Below are positions 1 to 47,560 of a stretch of DNA of 64,000 nucleotides, piece by piece. The notes under the pieces were generated by a model, which was not told the DNA's origin, did not search any database, and was given only the letters and a program-made list of their open reading frames with translations. The position numbers and the translations under genes are program-made. How positions within the stretch are numbered: position 1 is the stretch's first letter; the number at the start of each line of letters is the position of its first letter. The DNA is from Hanleya hanleyi. Its lineage: Eukaryota > Mollusca > Polyplacophora > Lepidopleurida > Hanleyidae. The stretch spans positions 1 to 64,000 of the forward strand of contig JAVTVY010019021.1 in the NCBI GenBank assembly GCA_036873755.1, read 5' to 3'.

Positions 1-2519
1 TTGTAGTGAACCCTAGCTACTGTTTCTCAATGTATACAATTACAAATTCATATGACATGTTTGAAGGGTTCAAGGTACATATAATCTGACGGTCCAAAGA
101 ACCCTAAGTTCACCATATGAAGACAATTTGATCACTTTAATACATTCTATTTGGCCATGTATAGGTGAACTTGTTTGTTTCCCAGCAATATGTATGCTTA
201 AACAATACTAACTTTGCACTGAATAAGATATAATTATTTTTAGCACATAACTAGTATACTAGTATTACATACCAAGGAAAACAGATTATTTTTATCAACT
301 TGTGAGATACATGTATTCCCCGAGAAATTGTAAATAGTTCAACCAAACTTGGAAGGCTGTGGTGAAATGAGTGATGAATGTTAATTAATATGGATGTAAA
401 ACCATTTTTTTTTACAAACATGCTACATAAATGATAATTCATTTTTTTGCTATCCAAGATAAATTACCCAAATTTTGCTTGTGATGATAGCTTACATATT
501 GATCTTCTACATTGAATTCTTCAACATATTTTGGGACTGAAACTGTCATTTTCTTGTTTTGTGAAAGATAATCTGTCCATGGGGTGAGAACATTTAACTA
601 ATAAATTTTGAAGATTTTTACCCCATGAACTGATTATTTTTCTTGCAATAAGAAAATGACATTTAATGTCCTAGAATATTTTTTAAAAATCAGAATTAGT
701 GATTCCAATACATTAAATATTGAAGGTAAATCTGAAAGCTAGCAGCGTAAATAACTTTGGGGTAATGAGTTAGATATTAAAGACTACGTATTTGTCCATT
801 TATGTCTTATGAAATTACAAGAAAATATATTTATTTCTAGAAACACATCAAAATTCTAGAATAAGCTTACAGATCTTTCCAGATTTAATATCTACATGTA
901 AAACAAATTTTCGTTTTGTTTTTAGAAAACCATTTTTTTATATGTAGTTATACATTTGTTCAGTGCCACCCACTGAATAAATAACAAACTCATCTTAAGC
1001 AATTGCTAATTCAAATTAGACTGTATCTTACTTTCAACTCCTCCACATATATGACAGCCAGTGTTCAGGTTTGAACTTTCCCTCCAAACTCAATGGTGGT
1101 TTTAGGTTCTGCAACATGAGAGCAAGAGTACACATGATTTGTGTATTAAAGGATTTGTTTGCGCTAATGACATAATGTTTATAAAATACCTTTCATATTG
1201 CACATGGCGATATGATGTGTAGAATGAAAGTTTATTACACGAGAAACAGTTCAGTATATGATGTAGGTATCAAAAATGTAGTACATGTATCATTTTCCAC
1301 ACAGCAAAACTACCATTCTTAGTTGATGTGATCTTAAAAAGTAATTGGATCAGCTTGATTCTGTTTATACATGTATAATGGGAAATCATGGCCTCAAACT
1401 TTAACAAGCACATTTTTTTGTTATAGCCATTGAACTAATTTACATATTCCGTATACAGTATCGCTGAATTTTTATCCAAGGTAAACTTAGTCTGCAAAAT
1501 CATATATCTTGATATCATCTATCAAGGCCCAAAGTATTCATCATTGCCAATGCCTGAGACAAGTTCAGATCATAAAACTATTACATATTTGTATATTTGT
1601 GTTTGTATATATTGCGCACAGAGAGGCCTCATTTGAAACAAAGAAATTAGATCTCTGGAAAACTAGGTGATTTTAGACTTCCTCATTAGAATTATTAGAT
1701 ATGGTAATTAAAAACATTCATCTTTTGTTACTTCACCTAATAAGCCGATTCGATCATCAAAACGTTGGACTGTGGCGTTGCCTCAAACAAATCGGCATCA
1801 CAAGTCACTGTAAATTTAAATGAAATAATTTAATTTCTTCACAGATTAATATGTGAATCACAAAACCCTGAACTATATCAAAATATTGAAATTTGTGTGT
1901 GGGGGGGGGGAGTAATGGGAGCTAATTGTTGATATAATTTTAATTTACTGAATATATATAGGCCCTAAATAGGCGGTAAAAAATATATGAATATGAATAA
2001 TATAATATATAAACGGTTGCAATCCGATTTTGGGTGAAATATTTGAACAGAATGACGACTGACAATGTGAATATCAACACGTGCGAGACTGTAACCTGTA
2101 AAACACACCAATTCAGTCACCGCACCCTTTGCCTTTAAATTGGTGCTCAACTTGAACTACTGAATGCAACAACAAGTGGAAGGTCTCAAAACAAGCAGGG
2201 ATATGTACTTTATAAACACCCAAGTTGAGCTAATTCTGAGTCGTCGGATAATCTGTTTTTGAAAACATTATTTACCCACTATTTTACAGCATTTCGTGCC
2301 AAACTTGCTTCACAATGGCGCCAAGATGGGACACACTCATCGCACAAAGTTGTCAATATTTTTACAAATACATCAGCCCCTGTCCTATTTTGTACGAGTT
2401 AACCAGTCATTGGCACCCATACTCTATAAATATGTTCATGTTCAAGCAGAAACCACAAATTGAAATAGTAAAAACTGGCATAAAAGACACCAACCTGCTG
2501 TTGCAATGTTGACAACTTC
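1..2519. other. Upstream non-coding region, no gene supported
   Basis: AT-rich sequence with only short open frames. I see no conserved protein, no splice-bounded exon and no repeat with clear ends. A short G run lies near 1901-1910. The sequence around 2313-2330 (ATGGCGCCAAGATGG) resembles a YY1-type site, so a second transcription start or a divergent gene is possible but unsupported. Confidence 0.5.
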
Positions 2520-2771
2520 TGCGTCTTCGCAAGTCACGTGATTCGGCTCAAGGGGTCAAGGTCGCGTCAACAAAATGCCGGCCAAGGCCTAACCCTATAT
2601 GCAGCGAAGGATGACGTAGCGTAATGTGGGTTAGGTATCCAGACTAATGCGGGGGTTCTCGATTCCGTTGGCGGTTTATCGTGAGGGATTGTGGGTAAAT
2701 ACGGCCATTTCAGGTCGTCTTCACAACCATAAACAGTTGGAATTTCGGTTGTTCTCTGCGTAAATTTGACC
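2520..2771 (+). promoter_or_regulatory. KATNAL2: Putative KATNAL2 promoter and 5' UTR
   Basis: The 250 bases before the start codon are richer in CpG than the flanks. They hold a CACGTG E-box at 2535-2540 and a CRE/ATF-like TGACGTAG at 2612-2619. No TATA box is evident and no clear RFX X-box was found here. The transcription start cannot be placed from sequence alone. Confidence 0.4.
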
Positions 2772-38211
<35,440 letters not shown>

Positions 38212-40000
38212 TACCATTGTCTCAATTTGGTGCGAGATTTGTGAGGAGACATCCCTGCCAAGATATAGATTTATCCTTCTCAACATTGCGCTTACTATTT
38301 CTATGATTGACTGGGGGTATTTTAAGGCCAGTTTTTAGGGAATAATGTATTGATATGTAAACTGATGTGTGTGCTATTACCAGAAACAGAATATGACCAT
38401 CAGGCTATGCTGAAGTTATCTCCCCTGATGTGACTATCAAGACAGCTTATCTCCCCTGATGTGATCAAGACAGGTTATCTCCCCTGATGTGATCATCAAG
38501 ACCTGATGAAGGCCATCTCATCAGTTCAGACATGTAAAGTTTGGTTTATCATGTTTTTGTCTTCATTTACATGATGTCACTAACTGATCTGAAATAGGTG
38601 CAGAATATGTGTCAGAAGTGTACTTATTTAGTAAAAACAACCAAAATATTATGATCAGTATTCAAGTGACCAAATTTTCTGACTAATGCGACCAAAATTA
38701 TGAAAGACTGTTGTTGCCATCAGCTTTCTCAAAACTTGTATTTTCCAAGATGACCGTACGAGACAAGAGATAGTGAATGCCCTCAACAGTCTTCCATAAA
38801 TTTGATAGCATTTGTCAAAGAAAATGTGTTATAGTTCAGTTACATTCACCCTCCTGAAGGGATTTGTCCTCTGTTTGTCCATATATCAGTACCGCCGTCA
38901 TACTCCAGCACATTTATCCCATTGAGCTACTTTGTATGACAATTGAAGACATTTTTGTATTGACTGTCTGATGAGTTAAATGATGTCTGTGTTATAATGT
39001 GATCATCCTATCTATAAGAGGTTCCTAGATCGGCTTCAAATTGCCCAATGTATCTGATACATCTGATTTTTCTGCTCACTCCTATAAAGTATGATCAATG
39101 GATAGCTGGACATCCGACATGTACACCGGATGAGTGTAGTTTTTATGTAGTTATCTCCCTGCCAAATGATCTGCGTGTTCACATACATGTATTGAACTAA
39201 TGTTGCAAGTGTGCCTACAACTTTTCCAACCTGTATACACTATTTCTTCTAATTTTTAGGACAGCATTTTTAGATTTAATTTATGTCAACGGACTCCAAA
39301 TTGCTGTGGCGTGACATTAGTAGAATATTTATCAGAATTTCTCTCTGCAGATGCCTGAAGTTAACTTTTGCTGTCTGAATAATTAGAAGGAATGGGTACA
39401 TGTGTTAGTTTCTCTTTTTCAGTCAGCAGGTTTGTCATGGCAGGTTCATACAGTATGAAATTTACAAAATTTGATTGCAGGAAATGCAATTCCAGTCTGA
39501 AAAATAACTGATGAAGTGATTGGAACGGCAACTTGATGAACTGGTGAAGAGGAAATGTTATGAAAACATCATTGAATTTCTTCTAAATTTGAAGACTAAA
39601 AATGTTTATTTTGTAAGCTCCTCGTAATTTAAGTATAAATTGAGAGGGGAGGGCGTCATTGTTAACAAGAGTTAGACGGTGGCATTGACCAGACACATAC
39701 CTGTGGCATTGTTAACATTTACATGTGTAATTACCACCAGTATTTAGTCCATCCCAATTTATGCCTTCACTGGTCATACTAAATTTTAGTTCACTATGAA
39801 TGGCATTTATGATGTATATATATATATAGTGCAGTCTCTATATGGGGCCATTACTTTCTGTGATATCTATGTATAGGTGTGAATAATAATATGTGTATTT
39901 ATCATCCTGGATATCTGGATATAAATGGTGCTGCTTGATTTGATGATAAAATCAAAGTAACATTTTAACACTTTTTATTTCGATCTGTGATATTTTATCT
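38212..40000 (+). other. KATNAL2: KATNAL2 3' UTR and downstream sequence
   Basis: No canonical AATAAA was spotted, so the transcript end is not placed. At 38409-38510 TTATCTCCCCTGATGTGA repeats three times in tandem. Sequence at 39346-39405 (GATGCCTGAAGTTAACTTTT) also occurs near 23595-23660 in intron 6, a dispersed repeat. A TA microsatellite lies near 39815. Confidence 0.6.
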
Positions 40001-40259
40001 CCCTTTTGCACATTATTAGGAGAACAAAGAGCCTGTCTGTGAAGTGAACCATGACTTCGGTTGATCAGCTGCTGGTTCATATAATTCCACTTTGCCCTAT
40101 CTTTTAACCTGGGAGAATGTTTTCGAACTGGTGATAACTGATATAATCTCTACATATGCAATACATGTTCCCAGTATTCAAAGAATGTGTCATTATGCAT
40201 AGAATAATGTATAATTTGGCAAATATTGAATAATATGCCAGCTATCACCAGTTCAAAAT
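40001..40259. mobile_element. Left half of an inverted-repeat element split by DIRS copy 1
   Basis: It starts CCCTTTTGCACATTATTAGG and carries CCTGGGAGAATGTTTTCGAA. Joining this segment to 45631-45702 restores an imperfect palindrome: its right arm (CACCAGTTCAAAAT, then ATTCTCCTGG, then AATAATGTGCAAAAGG) is the complement of its left arm. Confidence 0.78.
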
Positions 40260-40462
40260 GTTTGCTACCTAAGTCTTAAACCTGCTTTAATTAATGCCTT
40301 TAATCCCTTATTAAATGCACACTCAAACGTAGAAAACGGAAGTTAAAAGAAAAAGTTAACTCCCCCAGGAGAGAGTTGTCCGCCCCCAGGAGAGCTCTCC
40401 ATTCAATTCCAGCGTGGCCACTATAAAGGCGACTGTTAGCCTCATTCCTATCCTCTTTCTCT
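40260..40462. repeat. DIRS copy 1 left inverted terminal repeat
   Basis: It begins GTTTGCTACCTAAGTCTTAA. From about 40270 inward it is the complement of 45406-45620. The outermost 10 bases are unique to the left end and are represented again, inverted, in the internal complementary region. Confidence 0.85.
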
Positions 40463-40607
40463 TGTTTGCTCGAGCAGTGCACATCTAGGGAAGTATTCAG
40501 AGGCAATTCTACAACATTAGTTGTTGTTGTCTCGCTGGTGTAATATCCTTTATCAAGTATGGTTTTTGTTATTCATTCGGAACTTACTTACTGTATTATT
40601 ATGTCTG

Positions 40608-40680
40608 AAGTTCCGACTGGTATTCCTTGTTGTACGTGCGGGAAGAATTTATCCCCTTTAGACGCTCACACGGTGTGAGT
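40608..40680 (+). pseudogene. DIRS gag-like zinc-finger remnant, copy 1
   Basis: The frame reads IPCCTCGKNLSPLDAHTV and then stops. The C-x2-C-G...D-x-H pattern matches the N-terminal finger of DIRS gag proteins. Relative to copy 2, about 0.9 kb is deleted right after the histidine. Confidence 0.6.
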
Positions 40681-41610
40681 ACGACCCTTGTTTGACGCGG
40701 GAGGTTCGTTTTTCCCTGCCGGGGAAATACGATTCTTTATAAGCCGTCCGTCATTGTTCCATGTGGTTATTGTTGTTTCGGACTTTGGTAGTTCGTTACT
40801 TCCATGCATTCAATTCTTTGGTCCTACCAAGAAGGTAATCTCTTGTTATATCAACTATTATTATGTAATTTTGATATCCTGTCTTCAAGAGAGAACTTAT
40901 GGGGTTTTATTCTGCCTCTCATGTTTATGTGTTTGTTGTTTTTGTGTACGTAACCACAACTCAACTCTTTATAAACGATGCTATAATAATAACGTAATGG
41001 ATGTTACGGGACTTCAATGCTACGACTGTTTGTTGCATTTTAATGAGCGTCTTTGCTGATCTCTTTATGATTAGGGTGCGATCTACAAAGGGATCTCGTG
41101 TTGGTTATCGTGAGTATATAATCCGATTACCCACTGTTTATTATGAAACTGTGTTATGCCTTGGTATACAAATTTGTTTTATACATGTGATTTGTTTGTT
41201 TCTCACCAAACTCGTTCCATCTGTATACTGTATTTCGCGTATAATTCAGATGGAGTTATGCACTAATTTTAATTTCTTCACTATGAGAAAATTTAAAATT
41301 ACTAGCGTGGTGGGATTGTTTGTTGACCGGCCAAGGATACAAGCCTATTGACACGTAAGTCGTGAAGTCTTCTATGGTTTCTTTCTACCAAGTATCTGGA
41401 ACGAGTATATTCGTCCCAGCAAGTGTATTACCGGTACAGTTTACTAGAGCATCAAACTGCTTTTTAGTATTGTTCTTGCTGTTCTTCCTCTTCTCGACAA
41501 ATTGTTCGTGTTAGGTCATTTCAATTTGTAAATTTTGAATAACCTCACTTTCCTGCCGGCGAGAGACTTTAAATGTTTTTTCCTCTCTTTGTTCTCAGTT
41601 CCGTCTTCTG

Positions 41611-41722
41611 CGCTCAACTCCCAAGAAGCAAGTTGGACGGAGGACGATTGGGGACTGAGAGTGATGTGACTTGGCGATCTCTAGGCCCGGACCAGTTCTG
41701 CTTCAACCGGTCTTAGGAACAG
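41611..41722. repeat. Internal 110-bp repeat, first occurrence
   Basis: Starts CGCTCAACTCCCAAGAAGCA and ends near GGTCTTAGGAACAGC. Related blocks occur at 43962 and 44786 in this element and at 61951 and 62783 in copy 2. Confidence 0.75.
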
Positions 41723-43005
41723 CTAACAAAAATTGATTATAGATTGTTTCAAAAAAGTTGATTTCCTGAAAAAAATCTTTGATCTGGATGTCGGTTGTGT
41801 GACTATTTGGTTATTAATAGTAACATTGTTGTAAATGGTTAATATCCTCTCCATATGAAACTCCAGTACGGAATTTCATATACAGGAGACAGATTACATC
41901 GGGAGAGGTCATAATGTAACCATGTTCACTGACACGTTACTCATGTTCACTGACACAAAGATCCATTAATCTCATTTATCTCATTGGGCTTACATTTGGT
42001 GATTAACGCTACAGACATTTAATATGTTCATCTCTACTACGTTTAAAGAGAAGGAAATTTATTACAATCGACTACGGGGTTACTGTTTGCAACGCCGTTC
42101 TGTTACGTCGTGTACTTTTATAAGTTTGTATCCTGCTCCGTTATGAGCATGTATATTCATTAAGTTATTGTGAATGGGAAATCTCTACGTTGTTTATCAT
42201 ACACAACGTTTTTCTCGCTTTTTTCACATTACGCTTTCCTATTACACCTTGACGATATGTTCATTACACCGTCATGTGTCTCTCCTACACCTGTGCGTCG
42301 TTCTATTTCATCGGTTAGACGTTTCCAGTACGCCATAACGCCGTTGTTACGTCATTTCTTCATTTGCGAGATGCATATTTTATTTCCATTCATCGGCACT
42401 TCCTTTGATTCTCCATCGTCGGTCGTCGGCGGAGGGGAAGTCCGTTCGTTTGGCGTCAATCTTCCACTGGTATCAATTCCCCTCAGGTTTTTCACATTGT
42501 GATTTACTTAGCTTCGTCGTTACTCTACGAAGAGAATTCTGTTCAGACCTTGTTGTTTCCAGTCTGGAGTTCAGAATATCAAAATTTGTATTCGAATCAA
42601 CAGTATTTGGTCTAATACTGTTATATGGTATAGGTCTTTGGATTATGGACGTGGATATTCTCTGAGGACGACGGCGGGATTGTGAATGGCTGACTAGTCA
42701 ACTTTACTTGAATTCAGCACAGTGTTGTATTAACACAGATTCATGTTGATTTTACACACAAACATTATGTTGAGATCCATTTACCTTAGGATTGTGCTTA
42801 AGCGACACAACGTTTTTTTTTGTGGTGTACTTGGGAGACAGTTTTCCGACTTTCTCCTTTAAGTACCTTATTCCTGTATAGACCGTTACACCAATGATTA
42901 GACTTTGACATTATGGTTCTGTCATTCAACCTTAGGGTTGTTGGTTATATGTGGGACCTTACTCACTGAGTTCGTTGTTCGGGTTCGGTCTCTACAGCGG
43001 ATTAT

Positions 43006-43725
43006 TTGTCCTGGTGCCGAGGTCGTGATACCATTCCCGACTCTATTTCCCTCGTAATTGACTTCCTCCTTCAACTTCACCAGGATAGGGAGTCTCATAT
43101 GAGCACCAGGGGAGGCTATCGTTCTGCTCTGGCTTGGGGTTACGTTTTACTTACCAACATTAGCCTTATTGATAATATCTCTGAGCTTATTCGCGCCTTA
43201 GCATTACAGTCGCGTTGTACTCGCCAACTGTTACCGGAATGGGATATCGGGTGGCGGCGTTTCTTTGGCGTCCAGAGTGTCTGAACTTCATGTTCTTGAA
43301 AGATCTTCTATTTCCTGGAGGACGATCTTCGGTTATGTCCTGTTCGAACCATCCGCCACTATCTTACTCGTTCCGGTTCCGTTCACGGTTCTCGGCTACG
43401 GTTATCATGTCCCTTCCCCTGTCAGCAAGGCTTCATATTTAAATAAGCCGTGTAGTTGTTTAAGACCATAAATTAGTCTTTCCAATGGGCAGAAGGTAGA
43501 TATTCCATTGACGCCCCCACTACTGTTTTTTTTGCTTCTTCTATGTGGCCATCACTACACATGGCCTTTATGGAAGAACTTGTCCCTCCATGACATTGTC
43601 CAGTCTTGTGTCTGGACAGCAAACTCCACGTTCACAAATTTCTATCTGTATGATATGTCAGTGCAGTCAGATAGTGTGGCCACGCTTGGGCAACTGAGGG
43701 CTACCCAGCACGTGGTTAGTTTCTT
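43006..43725 (+). pseudogene. DIRS tyrosine recombinase remnant, copy 1
   Basis: Readable pieces include SLVIDFLLQLHQDRESHMST, GYRSALA and SRCTRQLLPEWDIG (N-terminal core-binding part), then RVSELHVLERSSISW in a shifted frame, and finally LHDIVQSCVWTANSTFTNFY, where the final Tyr aligns with the nucleophile. Compared with copy 2, about 85 bp are missing near 43250 and a second block near 43320, so it cannot be functional. Confidence 0.75.
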
Positions 43726-44344
43726 TCAAGAAAAGAGGAGGGGGCGAAATTTGTCACCATTGCAGCAAGGCGGCCATCTTGCTTTTCATCATGATCGTCT
43801 TGAAGGAAGGAATAAGTCGGATAGACGACCATGGACTCTCTAATCATCAATCTAAGATGTCTGACGCTTTGAGAGTTTTAGCTTTTCCTTAAACTACGGT
43901 TTTACTTGTGTCTTTCAGCTTGAACTGACTACCTTCTGGATGATCTCAGCTGTGTTTCCTACGCTCAACTCACAAGACAAGTTGGACGTAAGTCGTTGGT
44001 GGACTGAGTATGACGTGGCTTGGCGCCCTCTAAGACCAAGAAGACCTAACAACCCGAGTGGGAGAGGATTCTGATTTCTTGGTAGAGTTTGACATATCAC
44101 ACCACGAGCACAGCTACATGGATGGAGGCACTCAAGAATAAGTATATTTGTATCATATTCATGATTTGCCCTTTTCGATTTCTAACCAGGGTTTTTCTTG
44201 TTGCTTGTCTCAAGTTATTCCCTTATCTGTGTCATCCCAGCTACTTGGGTAGACACTCAGAAGATAGGTTAGATTAGTATCTTCCATTACTACTCCATTG
44301 TTACCCTCTGCGTTACCGGCCAGGTTTCTTTTGTTGGGATTTAT

Positions 44345-44480
44345 GAAAGAGCCTGCCCCTCCTTGACATTGTCCAGTCTTGGGTCTGGACGGCGAACTCC
44401 ACGTTCACCATTTTCTGTCTGAGAGATGTCAGTCCAGTCAGATAGGATGACCACGCTTGGGCCGTTCATGGCTGCCCAGC
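44345..44480 (+). pseudogene. Duplicated recombinase 3' end, copy 1
   Basis: A second, diverged version of the recombinase C-terminus (LDIVQSWVWTANSTFT...) lies about 0.8 kb after the first. It is also present in copy 2, so the duplication predates the divergence of the two insertions. Confidence 0.7.
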
Positions 44481-45251
44481 ACGTGGTCAGCTAAATTTTC
44501 AAAAAGGGGGGGGGCGGCATTTTGTATCATCGCAGCAAATCTGCAAATTGCTGTGTCATCTCATTTCATTCATATTATTGGTCCACAATTGATTGATCAC
44601 ATATTGAAGGAAGTAATAAGTCAGATGGACGACCTTGGATCCTCTAAAGAGATGTCAGACACTGTATCATCACCCTAAGATGTTTGTATCCATGGTGAGT
44701 GTGATCTTTACCTTAACTGCGGTTTTTGATTGTGTCCTTCAGGTTGAATCTGACGTCCTTCTCATGATCTCAGCACCGTCTTCTGCACTCAACTCCCTAA
44801 ATGCAAGTTGGATGGAAGACGATTGTGGACTGAGAGTGGTGTGACTTGGCGATCGCTAGGCCCGGACCAGTTCTGCCTCACCCGGTCTTAGGAACAGCCA
44901 AGATAAATAGGCCTTACCAAGTAGACCGTATGTCCCTTGTGGTTGAGGTTCTCTCTTGGTATAGACGGCTTCCCGAGTAGACCCACCCACCGACAGGTTG
45001 GGGTTCTCTCTCGGGGGGAATTAATAATTTCCACACCACAAGCACAGCTACATGGCTGTGAACAATCAAAGATAAGTACATCAGTATCTTATTCACATGT
45101 TTAACCTTTTTATGTTGATGACCAAGGTTTCATTTGTTGATTATGGATTGTTCATGCTATGCCCATGTTTCTGTGTCATTCCAGCGGTCACTTAGCCTAC
45201 TTTGATCTACTACAAGACCGAGGTTCCCACCTCCGTATGTTGGTACTAGGG

Positions 45252-45350
45252 CATTAATTAAAGCAGGTTTAAGACTTAGGTAGCAAACATTAAACATTTA
45301 TAGACAATGTTTCTGTTTGTAACTAAGTCAAACCTGCTTTAATTTAATGT
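45252..45350. repeat. DIRS copy 1 internal complementary region
   Basis: It reads TTAAGACTTAGGTAGCAAAC followed directly by ATTAAACATTTATAGACAAT. The first part is the complement of the element's left tip and the second the complement of its right tip, so it templates the end junction. Confidence 0.85.
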
Positions 45351-45405
45351 GCCCACCCTTCCGTCCCCTCGTACCGCGGCCTTGTTTCACTACTGGTCTC
45401 GGTTT

Positions 45406-45630
45406 GAGAAAGAGGATAGGAATGAGGCTAACAGTCGCCTTTATAGTGGCCACGCTGGAATTGAATAGAGAGCTCTCCTGGGGGCGGACAACTCTCTCCT
45501 GGGGGAGTTAACTTTTTCTTTTAACTTCCGTTTTCTACGTTTGATTGTGCATTTAATAAGGGATTAAAGGCATTAATTAAAGCAGGTTTGACTTAGTTAC
45601 AAACAGAAACATTGTCTATAAATGTTTAAT
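45406..45630. repeat. DIRS copy 1 right inverted terminal repeat
   Basis: Begins GAGAAAGAGGATAGGAATGA and ends ATAAATGTTTAAT at 45630. Confidence 0.85.
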
Positions 45631-45702
45631 ATTCTCCTGGACAGAGATAGGATAGGACAAAGTACATGTACCTTCTTTGTTCTCTCAATAATGTGCAAAA
45701 GG
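45631..45702. mobile_element. Right fragment of the inverted-repeat element split by DIRS copy 1
   Basis: Begins ATTCTCCTGGACAGAGATAG and ends CAATAATGTGCAAAAGG; together with 40001-40259 it forms one imperfect palindrome of about 330 bp. Confidence 0.78.
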
Positions 45703-46482
45703 CAGATTGCATGACCAAGTGTGGAAGTTGAATTTTTTACTCCATCCGTTCAGTAGCATGTGTTAATTGATAATTATTTTTTTTTATGGAAAGTTAATAC
45801 GTTGTGTATACATATGATCAGTTGCCATTCACACAGAAATCTTGTAATTTTCGATTAAATGCCATGCTTTCATCAAAGCAAAAATGATACATTGTATGAA
45901 ATTGTATGTTCTGTCTAATGGAAATCTTCACTGCCAATTTAGGTGAGGACAAGGTTGTTATCATTCTCTTGGTATCAGATTGTATACCTCCTGTCAGATA
46001 CACCCTCTGATTGCAGTGAAGTTAAAACCATGGCGCACAGCCTTTGCATGGATGGCTCTCGGCCAATCAGCATCGTCTGTTTTGAAATGGAGTGGAGTGG
46101 GCTTTATGTTACAGGTAAAGAAGACGCTGTGCCCTTGTCAAGTAGTTGACCATCTAATTCATTCATTCTTCCGTAAATATGCTGGAAGCATTCTCCATTT
46201 CTCTGGTATGTAGATACATGCTTTCTGTGTCGATCAAAATCGATAAAGACTGAATGTGCGTGTGCCACATATTCACAACCAGTGCAGTCAAAGGGTGTAA
46301 CACTGACAACTTGAGGTTACAAACTCTCATATTGAGAGAATGGATCGTTATGTCACCGATCAACATTCCAATGAATCCCCTTGATTTTGCCTCTGAATCT
46401 AACTTTGGATTGTTACAGAGAGCATTTCTCGGGTTTTCAACAGTGAGCATGTCTGACCTTTCCCTTGATGGATTATCACTTA
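45703..46482. other. Intergenic sequence, nothing recognised
   Basis: Short frames only; no conserved protein or splice-consistent exon. Confidence 0.5.
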
Positions 46483-46600
46483 GAGTGAAGTAAATCCTCT
46501 AATAATTCAAGCACTGTTGGTCAAATTTTTCACCACAAAATCAGGGGGTAAGCAAATTTATTATTAGAGCAGGAAGTTGAAAAAATGGTCTAATATCGTG
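46483..46600. mobile_element. CTCTAATAATTCAATCAC MITE family, partial copy
   Basis: It contains CCTCTAATAATTCAAGCAC, CACAAAATCAGGGGGTAAGC and AAATTTATTATTAGAGC. The right end is lost where the next repeat begins. Confidence 0.6.
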
Positions 46601-47560
46601 CAGACAGTCCATTTTTTATACGCCGGACGTATTATGTGATGGCGGTTTCCGTCCGTCTGTCCGGTCTATATCTGGTACAGTTTTCTATCTACAGTTCTAA
46701 TTTTTGATGAGTGAATACCCTATGGGGAGACGATGTGTCGCATACCAAAATGAAGGTCGAGGTCAGAGGTCAAAGGTCACTGGCCTAAAAAACAGGAAAT
46801 CACTGAAGTGTTCGTGTCCAGTCTATATATGTGAACGTTTTCTATCCACAGTTGCAATTTTTTGTGAATGGATACGCCAGGTGGAGACGATGTGTCGCGT
46901 ACCAAAATTGAAGTCGAGATCAGAGGTCGAAGGTCACTGTTGCCTAAAATCAGGAAATCATTGATAGTTTTCTATCTACAGTTCTAATTTTTGGTGAGTG
47001 GATGCCCTAGGGGGGAGCGATGCGTTGCATACCAAATGTAGGTAGAGGTCAGTGTGACCTAAAAATCAGGAAATCATTAAAAATTACCAATTTTTGTGAG
47101 TGGATTCAATAGGCGGAAATAAGACTAAGTGTCGCATGCCAAAAATTAGGTCAAGGTCGAAGGTCAAAGATCACTGACCCCGAAATCAGGAAATTATTAA
47201 AAATAACATTTTTTTGTGTCAGTAGATACATTACGGAGACACGATATATCACATACCAAAATGTAGGTCAAGGTCACTGTGACCTCAAAATCGTTAAAAA
47301 TCATGATTTTTTGTGTCCATTGAGAAATTACCGGGAGATGGTTTTTCATGTACCAAAATTTAGGTCACGGTCAAAGATCAAGGTCACTGTGACCCCGAAA
47401 TCATTAAAAATCATGATTTTTTGTGTCCATTGATACATTGAGGGAAGACGATGTCGTGTACCAAAATTTAGGTCAAGGTCAAAGGTCAAATTCATTGACT
47501 CCAAAATCAAGAAATCATTAAAAGTCACATGTCACATGCCTGTCGTGTAATGCGATGTTG
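46600..47560. repeat. AGGTCA-rich degenerate tandem repeat with ERE- and DR1-like sites
   Basis: Units of about 100-130 bp share CCAAAATTTAGGTCA, GGTCACTGTGACC and AATCAGGAAATCATTAAAA. They contain a perfect AGGTCAAAGGTCA (46767-46779) and two perfect palindromes AGGTCANNNTGACCT (47046-47060 and 47271-47285), plus a near-perfect one at 47381-47395. The type is common in molluscan genomes as I recall it. No coding potential. Confidence 0.8.

Larger units (their letters stand above)
40260..45630. mobile_element. DIRS-like tyrosine-recombinase retroelement, copy 1 (5.4 kb, decayed)
   Basis: Inverted terminal repeats at about 40270-40462 and 45406-45620 share GCTCTCC, CGTAGAAAACGGAAG and TTAATTAAAGCAGGTTT. 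Just inside the right repeat an internal complementary region (45252-45350) is the complement of the outer right end joined to the outer left end, as expected for DIRS replication through a circle. It encodes a gag-like CCHC remnant and a tyrosine-recombinase remnant. I could not recognise a reverse transcriptase. No long target duplication is present; the host site rejoins at AAT. Recombinase and gag frames are broken. Confidence 0.85.

Noticed and set aside
2315..2512. MAPRWDTL... open frame upstream of KATNAL2
   Set aside because: No homology and no splice link into exon 2; the homologous N-terminus begins at 2772 instead.
45943..46450. Overlapping frames on both strands between DIRS copy 1 and the AGGTCA repeat
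   Set aside because: No domain, no consistent splice sites; composition fits non-coding DNA.
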